Assembly (NCBI GenBank): GCA_947495985.1
Contig: CANMBD010000001.1
Span: 1,116,001 to 1,180,000 of the forward strand
Direction of reading: 5' to 3'
Source of the DNA: an uncultured Sphingomonadaceae bacterium
Lineage (GTDB): Bacteria; Pseudomonadota; Alphaproteobacteria; Sphingomonadales; Sphingomonadaceae
Length of the DNA stretch: 64,000 nucleotides
In this document: in pieces, positions 7,732-16,587 of the stretch
Numbering within the stretch: position 1 is the stretch's first letter
Layout of the letters: each line of letters opens with the position of its first letter
Position numbers and translations under genes: made by a program
Notes under the pieces: generated by a model
Seen by the model: the letters and a program-made list of their open reading frames with translations, nothing else
Database searches by the model: none
What the model was told of the DNA's origin: nothing

Positions 7732-8775
7732 ATGTTTAAGAAAATCGCTCTTTTGGCGGTATCAACACTCGCCTTGGCAGCATGTCAGGATCAGGCTTCT
7801 GGCGGACAAGGCGGTACACGCAGTGAAGTTCGCATCGTTGGTTCTTCAACGGTCTTCCCTTTCGCTAAAGCAGTAGCAGAACAATTTAGCGCTGGTGGTG
7901 CAAATACGTCACCCATTCTGGAATCAACCGGCACCGGCGGTGGAATGAAGCTATTCTGCGCAGGCGTTGGAGCCAATACGCCTGATATTGCCAACGCATC
8001 GCGGCGGATGAAAGCGACCGAGTTTGAAATGTGCAAAGAAAACGGCGTCACTGATGTGGTCGAAGTGCAAATCGGAATTGACGGCATCGCGATTGCACAA
8101 GCCAATGAAGGCCCATCGATAAAATTGACGCCGACGCAAATATATGAAGCCATCGCAGAACGACCATTTGGTAAAAAGAATGAGACGAAAAACTGGTCCG
8201 ATATTGATCCTTCACTCCCTAATATCGCAATCAGTGTTTATGGCCCACCATCAACGTCTGGAACACGTGATGCACTTACCGAGTTGATCATGGAAGTCGG
8301 CTGTAAAACCGACGCCGCAACCAAAGCGTTGAAAGACACAAATGAAGATGAATATGATGCCATCTGTCATGATGTGCGCGCTGATGGTGCTTACATTGAT
8401 GCGGGTGAGAATGATAACCTGATCGTCCAGAAGTTGAAGGCCAATCCAAACAGTCTTGGAATTTTTGGCTACAGCTTCCTAGAGGAGAACACCGACTCGG
8501 TCCGCGGCGTTGCTGTTTCCGATGTAGAACCTGCTTATGATGCCATTGCATCTGGTGAATATCCGGGAGCACGGCCACTTTATATCTATGCTAAAAAGCA
8601 GCATGTAGGTGTTATCCCTGGTCTTCAGGAATATTTGACGGAATTCGTCAGTGCTGGCGGGTCTGATGGCTACCTTATCAAAGCTGGCTTGATTGCATCA
8701 CCTGATGACATTCGAACACAAATGGCCGACACTGTAAAAAGTCTGCCAGTCTTGACGGGTGATGAACTGAAATAA
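7732..8775 (+). CDS. pstS: Phosphate ABC transporter substrate-binding lipoprotein PstS
   Basis: 347 aa. It begins with a lipoprotein signal (MFKKIALLAVSTLALAAC, lipid anchor at C18). The mature N-terminus has VRIVGSSTVFPFAKAVAE and the phosphate-contacting STGTGGGMKLFC, typical of PstS. YGPPSTSGTRDALTEL is the second ligand-binding loop. ATG 7732 follows GGGGA; an in-frame start 78 bp upstream would hide the lipobox, so it is rejected. It binds periplasmic phosphate for PstCAB and is separated from pstC by a strong hairpin. Confidence 0.95.
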   Translation: MFKKIALLAVSTLALAACQDQASGGQGGTRSEVRIVGSSTVFPFAKAVAEQFSAGGANTSPILESTGTGGGMKLFCAGVGANTPDIANASRRMKATEFEMCKENGVTDVVEVQIGIDGIAIAQANEGPSIKLTPTQIYEAIAERPFGKKNETKNWSDIDPSLPNIAISVYGPPSTSGTRDALTELIMEVGCKTDAATKALKDTNEDEYDAICHDVRADGAYIDAGENDNLIVQKLKANPNSLGIFGYSFLEENTDSVRGVAVSDVEPAYDAIASGEYPGARPLYIYAKKQHVGVIPGLQEYLTEFVSAGGSDGYLIKAGLIASPDDIRTQMADTVKSLPVLTGDELK

Positions 8776-8780
8776 TTTGC

Positions 8781-8824
8781 TAGCGGAATGCGGGCCGCTT
8801 TCTTAAAGGGTCCGCATTCCGCTA
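8781..8824 (+). other. Intercistronic hairpin between pstS and pstC
   Basis: A perfect 13-bp stem (8781-8793 with 8812-8824, arms TAGCGGAATGCGG and complement) around an 18-nt loop. There is no clear T run after it. The position after pstS fits partial termination or protection of the pstS message from 3' decay, so that the binding protein is made in excess over the permease. That role is inferred. Confidence 0.7.
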
Positions 8825-8858
8825 TATCTATTCCTAACCAAGGATCAGTTATTCTACC

Positions 8859-10241
8859 GTGACAGGCTCCATTCTCTTCATGCTGATCATTGTCCTTGGT
8901 GGCATTGCGTGGTTTTTTGGCCGCGTCAAAGCAAGCCGTTTTTCAGCTGACAACAAAAAAAGGGGGGCGGTACACTCACTCCCCAATTATCATGGCTGGT
9001 ATGTCGCCCTTTGGGCTATTGGCCCTGCCCTTTTATTTCTTATGATCTGGAACATGGCTAGCCCGGCGCTCATTACCGATGCGGCGTTGACCAGCCCAGC
9101 GGCAGAACAACTCCCACGAGATCCATTCGCGCGAGGCGCCATATTGGCGGAAGCGCGCTCCATCGCATCGGGGCAACAAGTTCAAGCATTTAACCCTCTC
9201 TCTCAGTCCATGGTTGAACCTTATCGGACAGCAATTTCCTATTATCGGACACTAGGGATGGTTGCTGCGCTCTTGTTGGTGTTTGCCTGCGGTGCTTTCG
9301 GATGGCTTAGATTAAAGCCGGAACTCAGAGCACGTACAAAGATTGAACGCGTAACCATGCTGCTGCTGCTTTTTGCATCGCTCATCGCTACAATTACCAC
9401 CATTGGGATATTTGTATCACTGATCTTTGAATCGGCACGATTCTTTTCGATGGTATCTCCCATCGACTTTTTGTTCGGAACCGAATGGAATCCCAAGGCC
9501 GTCGCAGGACCGCGGGGCGAGACTGGATTTGGTGCAATTCCTCTATTTTGGGGCACTGTGTTTATCGGCGCTATCATTGCGATGATAGTTGCCATCCCAC
9601 TAGGATTGATGAGCGCTATCTATCTCACCCAATATGCACCGCCTAATTTTCGCGCATGGATGAAACCAATTTTGGAGGTTCTCGCTGGCGTTCCAACGGT
9701 TGTTTATGGCTATTTTGCAGCTCTGACTGTTGCACCAGCCCTGAGAGATTTTGCGGTTTCCATCGGAATTAGCGGAGCCTCTTCAGAATCCGCGCTGGCT
9801 GCTGGTGTCGTTATGGGCATCATGATCATCCCTTTTGTATCCTCTATGGCTGATGATAGCATTGCCGCGGTTCCCAGTGCGATGCGTGATGGATCGCTCG
9901 CCATGGGCGCGACGAAGAGTGAAACTATAAAAAAGGTTCTCATTCCGGCTGCTTTACCGGGCGTGGTCGGCGGCGTTTTGCTGGCCGTAAGTCGTGCCAT
10001 TGGTGAAACGATGATCGTTGTTATGGCTGCAGGTCTCGCTGCAAATATGACCGCCAATCCGTTTTCTAGTGTAACAACTGTAACGACCCAGATCGTTAAA
10101 TTGCTGACCGGTGATCAGGAATTTGACAGTCCCAAAACTCTCGCCGCCTTTGCGCTTGGGCTCGTGCTGTTCATAGTAACCCTTCTTCTCAACCTTATCG
10201 CACTTAGAGTTGTCAAAAAATATCGGGAAGCCTATGAATAG
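8859..10241 (+). CDS. pstC: Phosphate ABC transporter permease PstC
   Basis: 460-aa inner-membrane protein, longer than typical PstC (about 300-320 aa) because of an N-terminal extension with two membrane segments and a soluble stretch (about residues 1-170). The permease core starts near FEWNPKAV-like sequence (FGTEWNPKAVAG) and has the ABC-coupling EAA loop around LAMGATKSETIKKVLIPAALPG. A GTG start at 8859 is used; an ATG seven codons later is possible. It overlaps pstA by 8 bp. It forms the channel with PstA. Confidence 0.92.
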   Translation: MTGSILFMLIIVLGGIAWFFGRVKASRFSADNKKRGAVHSLPNYHGWYVALWAIGPALLFLMIWNMASPALITDAALTSPAAEQLPRDPFARGAILAEARSIASGQQVQAFNPLSQSMVEPYRTAISYYRTLGMVAALLLVFACGAFGWLRLKPELRARTKIERVTMLLLLFASLIATITTIGIFVSLIFESARFFSMVSPIDFLFGTEWNPKAVAGPRGETGFGAIPLFWGTVFIGAIIAMIVAIPLGLMSAIYLTQYAPPNFRAWMKPILEVLAGVPTVVYGYFAALTVAPALRDFAVSIGISGASSESALAAGVVMGIMIIPFVSSMADDSIAAVPSAMRDGSLAMGATKSETIKKVLIPAALPGVVGGVLLAVSRAIGETMIVVMAAGLAANMTANPFSSVTTVTTQIVKLLTGDQEFDSPKTLAAFALGLVLFIVTLLLNLIALRVVKKYREAYE

Positions 10242-11502
10242 CAGTGCGACCTTTGTGGAAGAACGCAATCCGACAGATTGGCAGAACGATGCAATGCAGC
10301 AGCGCATTCGCAAGCGCTATGCCGCGGAGCGACGATTCAAGGCACTGGGTATCAGCGCGATCATATTGTCAGCGGGCTTTCTGGCATTTTTGATGATCGT
10401 GATGGTCGGAAACGGCTTACGCGGCTTTACCCAAACTGAACTGCCGGTCGAAATTGACTTTCCTGCCATGACGGGAGGTGCGTCTGCAGATCAGTTTAAA
10501 GGAGCAAATGGCCCAGCCAATCTCAGGACATTGGGTGTTCAGGATATTGTAAACACCAGTGTTCAAATTCAATATGGCGAGGAAGGCAGCGAATTGTTCT
10601 CAGCTGGCGGGTGGCAGGCCGTCAATCAAGAGATACTGGAAAACCCCCAGATTGTAGAAACAAAAACGACGCTCTACCTGCCGGTGGAATCAGAAATCGA
10701 TGTCGCGTTTAAAGGAAGTGGCAGCGAGACTGCGGAAAACAAAGTTGCCGAGTTGAAAGATCGGCTGAGTACTGGATTTAACTGGAATTTCTTGACCAAT
10801 TCTGACGCGACTGACCCGATGCAAGTAGGGATATGGGGAGCACTGAAGGGCTCATTGATAACAATGTTTATCACATTGCTTATCGCTTTCCCGATAGGTG
10901 TGCTTTCTGCCCTTTATCTCGAGGAATACGCACCCAAAAACCGTTTTACCGACTTGATTGAAGTTTCCATCAACAATTTGGCTGCAGTTCCATCGATTAT
11001 CTTTGGTCTGCTTGGTTTGGCTGTATTCCTCAACCTCTTTGGTCTGCCGCGATCCGCCGCACTGGTAGGGGGCCTAACGCTGGCCCTTATGACCATGCCG
11101 GTAATCGTGATATCCGGGCGCAATGCCGTCAAAGCCGTACCTCCATCTATTCGTGAGGCGGCTTTGGGCATAGGTGCCAGCCAAATGCAGGTTGTCTTTC
11201 ACCATGTTCTGCCGCTCGCCCTGCCCGGCATCCTAACGGGCACCATTATTGGCATGGCCCGAGCCCTGGGCGAAACCGCACCTTTGCTGATGATTGGCAT
11301 GCGCGCCTTTATTGCCACACCACCTGGCGGTATCGTTGAACCTGCCACCGTTCTACCGGTGCAGATTTTCCTTTGGTCGGATGAGGTAAATCGCGGCTTT
11401 GTTGAAAAAACCTCGGCGGCAATTATTGTGCTGCTACTGTTCCTTCTCACAATGAACGCTCTTGCGATATATCTACGCAATCGTTTTGAAACCCGCTGGT
11501 AG
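10234..11502 (+). CDS. pstA: Phosphate ABC transporter permease PstA
   Basis: 422-aa permease. The N-terminal extension holds one membrane segment and a ~130-residue soluble region, as in alphaproteobacterial PstA. The core contains [16 protein letters not shown] and the coupling loop [23 protein letters not shown] 10234 has GGGAAG at good distance and overlaps the pstC end by 8 bp. An upstream TTG at 10210 is less likely. It partners PstC and PstB in high-affinity phosphate uptake. Confidence 0.93.
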   Translation: MNSSATFVEERNPTDWQNDAMQQRIRKRYAAERRFKALGISAIILSAGFLAFLMIVMVGNGLRGFTQTELPVEIDFPAMTGGASADQFKGANGPANLRTLGVQDIVNTSVQIQYGEEGSELFSAGGWQAVNQEILENPQIVETKTTLYLPVESEIDVAFKGSGSETAENKVAELKDRLSTGFNWNFLTNSDATDPMQVGIWGALKGSLITMFITLLIAFPIGVLSALYLEEYAPKNRFTDLIEVSINNLAAVPSIIFGLLGLAVFLNLFGLPRSAALVGGLTLALMTMPVIVISGRNAVKAVPPSIREAALGIGASQMQVVFHHVLPLALPGILTGTIIGMARALGETAPLLMIGMRAFIATPPGGIVEPATVLPVQIFLWSDEVNRGFVEKTSAAIIVLLLFLLTMNALAIYLRNRFETRW

Positions 11503-11510
11503 ATCGTGAT

Positions 11511-12353
11511 ATGACAGAATTATTAGACAGTACCAGTTCCAGTGAAAGTCCAATCATGACAGAGACCACAGCTTCCGCCATTTCTGCTGGCGATGGACCA
11601 TTGAAAATGACAACCCGCAATGTGGATGTTTTTTATGGTGAGAAACAGGCGATCAAAGATGTCTCCATTGATGTTACTATGGACAACGTCACCGCGTTCA
11701 TTGGCCCTTCCGGTTGCGGGAAATCTACCTTTCTGCGCTGCCTGAACCGAATGAATGACACTATTCCCATCGCTAGGGTTACCGGCGACATTACCTTGGA
11801 AGGCGAGGATATTTACGCGCCGAAGATGGATGTCGTGCAACTGCGAGCACGGGTCGGCATGGTTTTTCAAAAGCCCAATCCATTTCCCAAATCAATTTAC
11901 GACAATATAGCTTATGGCCCCCGTATTCACGGGCTTGCGAGCAGCAAGGACGAGCTCGACAATATTGTCGAAACATCGCTGCAGCGGGCGGGTCTTTGGG
12001 GTGAGGTTCAAGATCGGTTACAGGACAGCGGAACCGCCCTGTCCGGCGGTCAACAGCAAAGGCTGTGTATCGCCCGCGCCATCGCGGTTGACCCCGAAGT
12101 AATCTTGATGGACGAACCTTGCTCGGCGCTTGACCCCATCGCAACGGCAAAGATCGAGGAACTGATCCACGAACTGCGTGGGAAATATGCTATCGTAATC
12201 GTGACACATAATATGCAGCAAGCTGCCCGGGTGTCGCAACGTACCGCCTTCTTCCATTTGGGAACTTTGGTGGAATATGGCGTAACTTCGGACATATTCA
12301 CTAATCCTACGGAAGAGAAAACGCGGGACTATATTACCGGACGCTACGGCTAA
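11511..12353 (+). CDS. pstB: Phosphate ABC transporter ATPase PstB
   Basis: 280-aa ABC ATPase. Walker A is GPSGCGKST, the Q loop is in [12 protein letters not shown], the signature is LSGGQQQRL, Walker B is [13 protein letters not shown] and the switch His is in [20 protein letters not shown] is characteristic of PstB. The first ~35 residues are a low-complexity extension; an internal ATG (MTETT) could be the real start. It powers uptake through PstCA and relays transport state to PhoU/PhoR. Confidence 0.95.
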   Translation: MTELLDSTSSSESPIMTETTASAISAGDGPLKMTTRNVDVFYGEKQAIKDVSIDVTMDNVTAFIGPSGCGKSTFLRCLNRMNDTIPIARVTGDITLEGEDIYAPKMDVVQLRARVGMVFQKPNPFPKSIYDNIAYGPRIHGLASSKDELDNIVETSLQRAGLWGEVQDRLQDSGTALSGGQQQRLCIARAIAVDPEVILMDEPCSALDPIATAKIEELIHELRGKYAIVIVTHNMQQAARVSQRTAFFHLGTLVEYGVTSDIFTNPTEEKTRDYITGRYG

Positions 12354-12383
12354 GCGAACTGCAAAGGGAAGGAACCCCAAAAA

Positions 12384-13109
12384 ATGCCAAATAGCGGCAC
12401 AGAACATACCGTTAAAGCTTTTGACACCGATATAAACGAGCTGCGCGGCATGGTTGCAGAAATTGGTGGTCGCAGCGAACAGGCGATTTCGAAGGCAATG
12501 CGTGCCCTTGAAAAGCATGATCTGAAACTAGCTGAAGAGGTTGTTGCTGAAGACAAGTTGATCGATGACTTGGAAAAGCGAATAGATGACCTCACTTTCC
12601 AGACAATTGCATTGCGTGCGCCGATGGCTGACGATTTGCGCGAGCTGATCGCTACGTTCAAGATATCGGGTGTTGTCGAACGCATTGGTGATTACGCCAA
12701 GAATATTGCGAAACGCGTCCCGGTTATCGCCAGTACCCACAAATTAGGCCCCGCTTCATTGTTGCCCTCCATGTCTAATGTGGCATCAGAGCTTGTGAGA
12801 GATTCTCTGGAAGCTTTTGCGAGGCGAGATGCCGATCTCGCTCTTGATGTTAGCGAACGTGATCAGATCGTTGATGATTTTTATACCAGCATATTTCGCT
12901 CGGTGATCACTTACATGATCGAAAACCCAAAAGACATTGGTGAAGCGGCGCATCTGCTTTTCATCGCCAAAAATCTCGAACGTATCGGTGATCACGCAAC
13001 CAACGTTGCGGAAATGGTCTATTTTGCCGCCAAAGGTGAACCGATGCCGGAACGTGATCGCGGTGAGAACCCCACCGATTTTATGGAAGAACCGACCAAC
13101 GGGAAATAG
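12384..13109 (+). CDS. phoU: Phosphate-signalling regulator PhoU
   Basis: 241 aa, built of two three-helix bundles with the repeated PhoU metal-binding motif (EDKLIDDLEKRIDD in the first half, ERDQIVDDFYTSIF in the second) and the paired VERIGDYAKNIAKR and LERIGDHATNVAEM segments. PhoU represses PhoR when phosphate is ample, working with PstB. The ATG follows AAGGAACCCCAAAAA. It is four bases upstream of phoB in the same operon. Confidence 0.95.
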   Translation: MPNSGTEHTVKAFDTDINELRGMVAEIGGRSEQAISKAMRALEKHDLKLAEEVVAEDKLIDDLEKRIDDLTFQTIALRAPMADDLRELIATFKISGVVERIGDYAKNIAKRVPVIASTHKLGPASLLPSMSNVASELVRDSLEAFARRDADLALDVSERDQIVDDFYTSIFRSVITYMIENPKDIGEAAHLLFIAKNLERIGDHATNVAEMVYFAAKGEPMPERDRGENPTDFMEEPTNGK

Positions 13110-13113
13110 CGAT

Positions 13114-13809
13114 ATGTCCAATGCGAAATTGTTACTGGTAGAAGATGATGCTGCACTGGCCGAGCTTTTGTCATGGAACTTTAAAAAAGAAGAATATGAC
13201 GTCATTCATACCGCCGATGGTGAGGAAGCATTACTGCTTGTGAAAGAGAATCGTCCCGATGTTATCTTGCTGGATTGGATGATCGAGAACCTCTCGGGTA
13301 TCGAAGTTTGCCGCCGTCTCCGTCGTTCCCCGGAAACTGCCAATATCCCGATCATAATGCTAACCGCTCGTGGCGAGGAAGAAGATAAAATCCGCGGTCT
13401 GGAAACCGGTGCTGATGATTATATTACAAAACCGTTCAGCCCGCGCGAGTTGATAGCTCGGGTCAAAGCAGTATTACGACGGGTCCGTCCTGCACTGGCT
13501 GGCGAGAAACTCGCTTTTGGAGACCTGGAGATGGACACTGTGGGCCACAAGGTGAAGCGTGATGGCGACACTATTCCTCTCGGCCCAACTGAATTTCGGC
13601 TGTTGCGCCATTTTCTGGAGCATCCCAATTGGGTGTTCTCGCGTGAGCGCTTGCTGGATAGTGTCTGGGGGCAAGATAGTGACATAGAGCTAAGGACCGT
13701 CGATGTTCATATTCGGCGTCTGCGCAAGGCGTTGAACGCAAACCAGCGTCCGGATATTATCCGAACAGTCCGGTCTGCCGGCTATGCTCTTGATACGGAA
13801 GCCGCTTAA
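13114..13809 (+). CDS. phoB: Phosphate-regulon response regulator PhoB
   Basis: 231-aa OmpR-type regulator. The receiver domain has the acidic pair D11/D12, phospho-acceptor D54 (VILLDWMIENLSG) and the switch Lys in DDYITKPFSP. The C-terminal winged helix includes LGPTEFRLLRHFLEHP and the recognition region ELRTVDVHIRRLRKAL, close to E. coli PhoB. The start is the ATG at 13114 after GGGA; a much longer in-frame reading runs inside phoU and is a shadow. It should bind the Pho box at 7601-7629. Confidence 0.95.
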   Translation: MSNAKLLLVEDDAALAELLSWNFKKEEYDVIHTADGEEALLLVKENRPDVILLDWMIENLSGIEVCRRLRRSPETANIPIIMLTARGEEEDKIRGLETGADDYITKPFSPRELIARVKAVLRRVRPALAGEKLAFGDLEMDTVGHKVKRDGDTIPLGPTEFRLLRHFLEHPNWVFSRERLLDSVWGQDSDIELRTVDVHIRRLRKALNANQRPDIIRTVRSAGYALDTEAA

Positions 13810-13836
13810 CCCAGAATGTTCTGCAATGAGCGCACA

Positions 13837-13864
13837 AAAAAGGCCGGCTTTTACCGGCCTTTTT
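13837..13864. terminator. Bidirectional terminator between phoB and the porin gene
   Basis: AAAAAGGCCGG and CCGGCCTTTTT form an 11-bp stem with a 6-nt loop, flanked by A and T runs. It serves the pho operon on the plus strand and the convergent porin gene on the minus strand. Confidence 0.9.
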
Positions 13865-13885
13865 CATTTGCTCTGCATGAAGTTT

Positions 13886-15241
13886 CTAGAAAGAAATCTG
13901 CGCCCGCGCTCCGATAACATCAACCGAATAGTCATCCGGGGCTCCAGTCACGATGCCAAGAGCATTGCCATAAGATAGATGGCCGTAGTTCACCAGAAAA
14001 CGAACATAATCGACCGGAGTCCAAATTAGTGATGCCATATAGCCGTCTTGCGTACCGCCAATGATTCCAGCGTCTGTAAGATCAAGCCGGTCATAGCGCA
14101 CATTTACCTGCCAGGCACCAGAACCACCTGAACCAACGGGATTGTTAACTTTCACACCTTTGAAAACACCGCCCTTATATTCGCGCTTGTCATCGGTCAA
14201 AAACAGCCCGGCTTCCACCGAACCACCAAAAAAGGTAGGATTAGCCAGACCTAGCCGACTGACCCTCGCCCAGTGGGTTTCAGCAGCAGCGTGGAAACGG
14301 CCAGAAATAACAGCTGCTTCTAAACCATAAGTCAGCTGTTCTTCCGCAGAGATGTTCCCGGTGTTGATGAAACGCGTATCAACGCTGTGGATCAATGGTC
14401 GCTGACGATAACGGACTGAATCAATGGTATCTCCAAGGTCCGTCCAGTGAACCGAGCCACCCAGATGAAGTTGGGCATCACCAAGTTTTGGCGCAAACAC
14501 CAGCCTGCCATCAAGGCTGATGCTGTCATTACCGTCACTCAGGTCATCAATATTGTCGGTAAATACGCCGCCTTGCAGCAACAAATCACCGGTCTTGTAA
14601 GCTGCGGAAACACCGACCTTACGCTGAAAACCAAATGCATCGGTAAAGGCAGAACGCTCAATAAAGCTGGTATCGTTGCTGCTCGATATTTCTTCCAGTG
14701 ACTGGAAGTTATTATGCTGACCGACCGTCACCGTTAGACCACCGCTTTTATAATCCAGATAGGCGTCAGTTAGTTCAACACCGTCCAAAAGATCCGCCTC
14801 AAGCTTATAGCCGAAACCGCCAGGAATCTTACCCTGCACGCCCAAGCGAACACGCCGTGCTTCGTTTGAGAAACCTTCGCCAGGAATATCAATTGTTGAT
14901 GGTACGGATGAAAGATTATTGAAATCGTAGAGAATACGACCACGGGGCTTGAAGCTCCAACCGTCGTCGGTTTTGATTTCAGGCGCCCCTTTAAACTTGA
15001 TGCTGGTTTTTTCTTTGGCCTGCGCCACTTTTTCGACCTCGGCAACCTGCTCGCTTTGCTGCTGTTGCACGGTTTCGACACTACTAAGCTGCGCGCGTAG
15101 ACTTACAACTTCCTGCTCCAGCTGGTTGAGTCGCTCCAAAAGCGCTGCCGCTTCTTCGCTCGATATTTGCGCCGCAAGCGCCTGGTTCGGCAAGAGTGCC
15201 AAGATCGCGGCACTTGTTACAAGAGTAGATTTCAAATTCAT
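13886..15241 (-). CDS. Phosphate-selective porin OprO/OprP family
   Basis: 451-aa outer-membrane protein. A signal peptide ends near NQALA|A (residues 1-23). A coiled coil of about 45 residues (LLERLNQLEQEVVSLRAQL, then Gln-rich) follows, as in OprP-type porins that trimerise. A beta-barrel with alternating pattern then ends in ISF, a typical terminal aromatic. Its position next to the pho operon supports phosphate or polyphosphate uptake. ATG 15241 is preferred to an upstream TTG because it begins the signal peptide. OprO versus OprP selectivity cannot be read here. Confidence 0.85.
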   Translation of the reverse strand: MNLKSTLVTSAAILALLPNQALAAQISSEEAAALLERLNQLEQEVVSLRAQLSSVETVQQQQSEQVAEVEKVAQAKEKTSIKFKGAPEIKTDDGWSFKPRGRILYDFNNLSSVPSTIDIPGEGFSNEARRVRLGVQGKIPGGFGYKLEADLLDGVELTDAYLDYKSGGLTVTVGQHNNFQSLEEISSSNDTSFIERSAFTDAFGFQRKVGVSAAYKTGDLLLQGGVFTDNIDDLSDGNDSISLDGRLVFAPKLGDAQLHLGGSVHWTDLGDTIDSVRYRQRPLIHSVDTRFINTGNISAEEQLTYGLEAAVISGRFHAAAETHWARVSRLGLANPTFFGGSVEAGLFLTDDKREYKGGVFKGVKVNNPVGSGGSGAWQVNVRYDRLDLTDAGIIGGTQDGYMASLIWTPVDYVRFLVNYGHLSYGNALGIVTGAPDDYSVDVIGARAQISF

Positions 15242-15310
15242 CTTCACAGAATCCCCAAACAATGTCTTGATTGATTGTTGACGGCTCTATGATGATTAGG
15301 TTTCGGAAAA

Positions 15311-15328
15311 ACGTCATTTTTATTGCAG
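15311..15328 (-). promoter_or_regulatory. Possible degenerate Pho box upstream of the porin gene
   Basis: Read on the minus strand, CTGCAAT is followed 11 bp on by ATGACGT, matching the CTGTCAT half-site at 5 and 4 of 7 positions. It sits about 70-90 bp before the porin ATG. The match is weak and is offered because the neighbouring locus is phosphate regulated. Confidence 0.3.
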
Positions 15329-15374
15329 TTTTTTTACGAGCTCACTGTTCCTCGATATTCCTGATGAAGGCACC

Positions 15375-15731
15375 TTATTCTGAGACGAGTTTCATCAGGC
15401 GGCGTTCCATTGGGGCAAGCACCCCAGCAAGCTCATGGCCGCGCTTTAGTATCTGCCCATGCTCGCCATGCAACGTCCACATACCTTGTTTATTGCGATC
15501 CGCCGGGCGCTTCTCGATTCGCATCTGTGGTCGTTCCGATGTCCGTCGAAATGCAGCAAAAACGGCTGCGTCCTTGCCCATATCCATGGCATAATCGCGC
15601 CAATGGCCTGCCGCGACCATTCGCCCGTAAAGATTGAGAATCCGTTCCATCTCTTTTCTTTCAAATCCTACCTGAACGGCGGACACTTTCCTGTTGGGAA
15701 AAGATGAAACGTTGGAATTTTCAGAGCGCAT
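15375..15731 (-). CDS. DUF2794 family protein
   Basis: 118-aa protein. It has the conserved alphaproteobacterial DUF2794 pattern: ILNLYGRMVAAGHWRDYAMD, then VFAAFRRTSERPQMRIEKRP and ILKRGHELAGVL. Its function is unknown. Its ATG overlaps the cysE stop by one base (TGATG), implying co-translation with serine acetyltransferase. The first ~20 residues are poorly conserved in pattern, so an internal start is possible. Confidence 0.8.
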   Translation of the reverse strand: MRSENSNVSSFPNRKVSAVQVGFERKEMERILNLYGRMVAAGHWRDYAMDMGKDAAVFAAFRRTSERPQMRIEKRPADRNKQGMWTLHGEHGQILKRGHELAGVLAPMERRLMKLVSE

Positions 15732-16435
15732 CAGGCGCTATCTCTTTTGCTTTCCGATTTATCATCCTGAGGCTTGTCACGACCCTCTGCATAAGCGGCG
15801 ATCCGTTTTTGCAGTTGCTCCATTTCACATTGCAAGATTTCGAGTTTCTGCGTCGAAGGGTCAAAAACCTCACTGCATGGGGTTCCATAGGGCGTGAATT
15901 CTTCCTGATATTGTTCCACTTGAACAAGCGTTGGACGAGCCCGGACACCCACCATCGTCGCCCCCTCTGGCACGTCCTGCGTCACCACGGCATTGGCCCC
16001 GATCCGTGATCTTTTACCGACCGTAATGGGCCCTAGTATCTGCGCGCCAGATCCTAAGATGGCATCATCCTCAATGGTTGGATGCCGCTTGCCACCGACG
16101 CCATTTGCGGGATTGGTCCCGCCAAGCGTCACGCATTGATAAATAGTAACATTGTCCCCGATTTCAGCGGTTTCACCAATTACCGAAAAACCGTGATCAA
16201 TAAACAGGTGCCGGCCAATCTTGGCACCTGGATGAATATCAATAGCTGTAAAAAGGCGAGAAAAATGGTTCACAAAGCGTGCGAAAAAGAAGAGTTCACC
16301 TTTGAAGAACCAATGCGCAATCCGGTGCAAACCCAAAGCCAATACGCCCGGATAAAGCAATACTTCCCAGCGGGAACGAGGAGCGGGGTCTCTCGCTTTT
16401 ATGGAGTCCAGATACTCACCAAGGTCCCGAAACAT
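15731..16435 (-). CDS. cysE: Serine O-acetyltransferase
   Basis: 234-aa enzyme making O-acetylserine for cysteine synthesis. A short helical N-terminus is followed by a left-handed beta-helix with GAKIGRHLFIDHGFSVIGET, YQCVTLGGTNP and GSGAQILGPITVG. The catalytic His/Asp lie in the IDHG and GGKRHPTIED segments. The C-terminal tail is extended and charged, unlike the short Ile-ending tail that binds cysteine synthase, so complex formation is uncertain. ATG 16435 has an excellent GGAGGA site; the upstream TTG is rejected. It is divergent from oxyR. Confidence 0.92.
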   Translation of the reverse strand: MFRDLGEYLDSIKARDPAPRSRWEVLLYPGVLALGLHRIAHWFFKGELFFFARFVNHFSRLFTAIDIHPGAKIGRHLFIDHGFSVIGETAEIGDNVTIYQCVTLGGTNPANGVGGKRHPTIEDDAILGSGAQILGPITVGKRSRIGANAVVTQDVPEGATMVGVRARPTLVQVEQYQEEFTPYGTPCSEVFDPSTQKLEILQCEMEQLQKRIAAYAEGRDKPQDDKSESKRDSA

Positions 16436-16587
16436 GTCTTCCTCCGACAATTTACCAGTAGATAAGCTAAGGACCCCAACCGGATAATTCCAGTCCTTTC
16501 TTGCAACTCATTTAAAACGGGTCTTTTTGCACTCGTATTTATCATCATCTTGAATTATTGGGCAGCCATTCATCGAAGGGCCAAATA

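Noticed and set aside
12937..13113. N-terminal extension of phoB
   Set aside because: Lies inside phoU in another frame; the conserved PhoB start is ATG 13114 with a ribosome-binding site.
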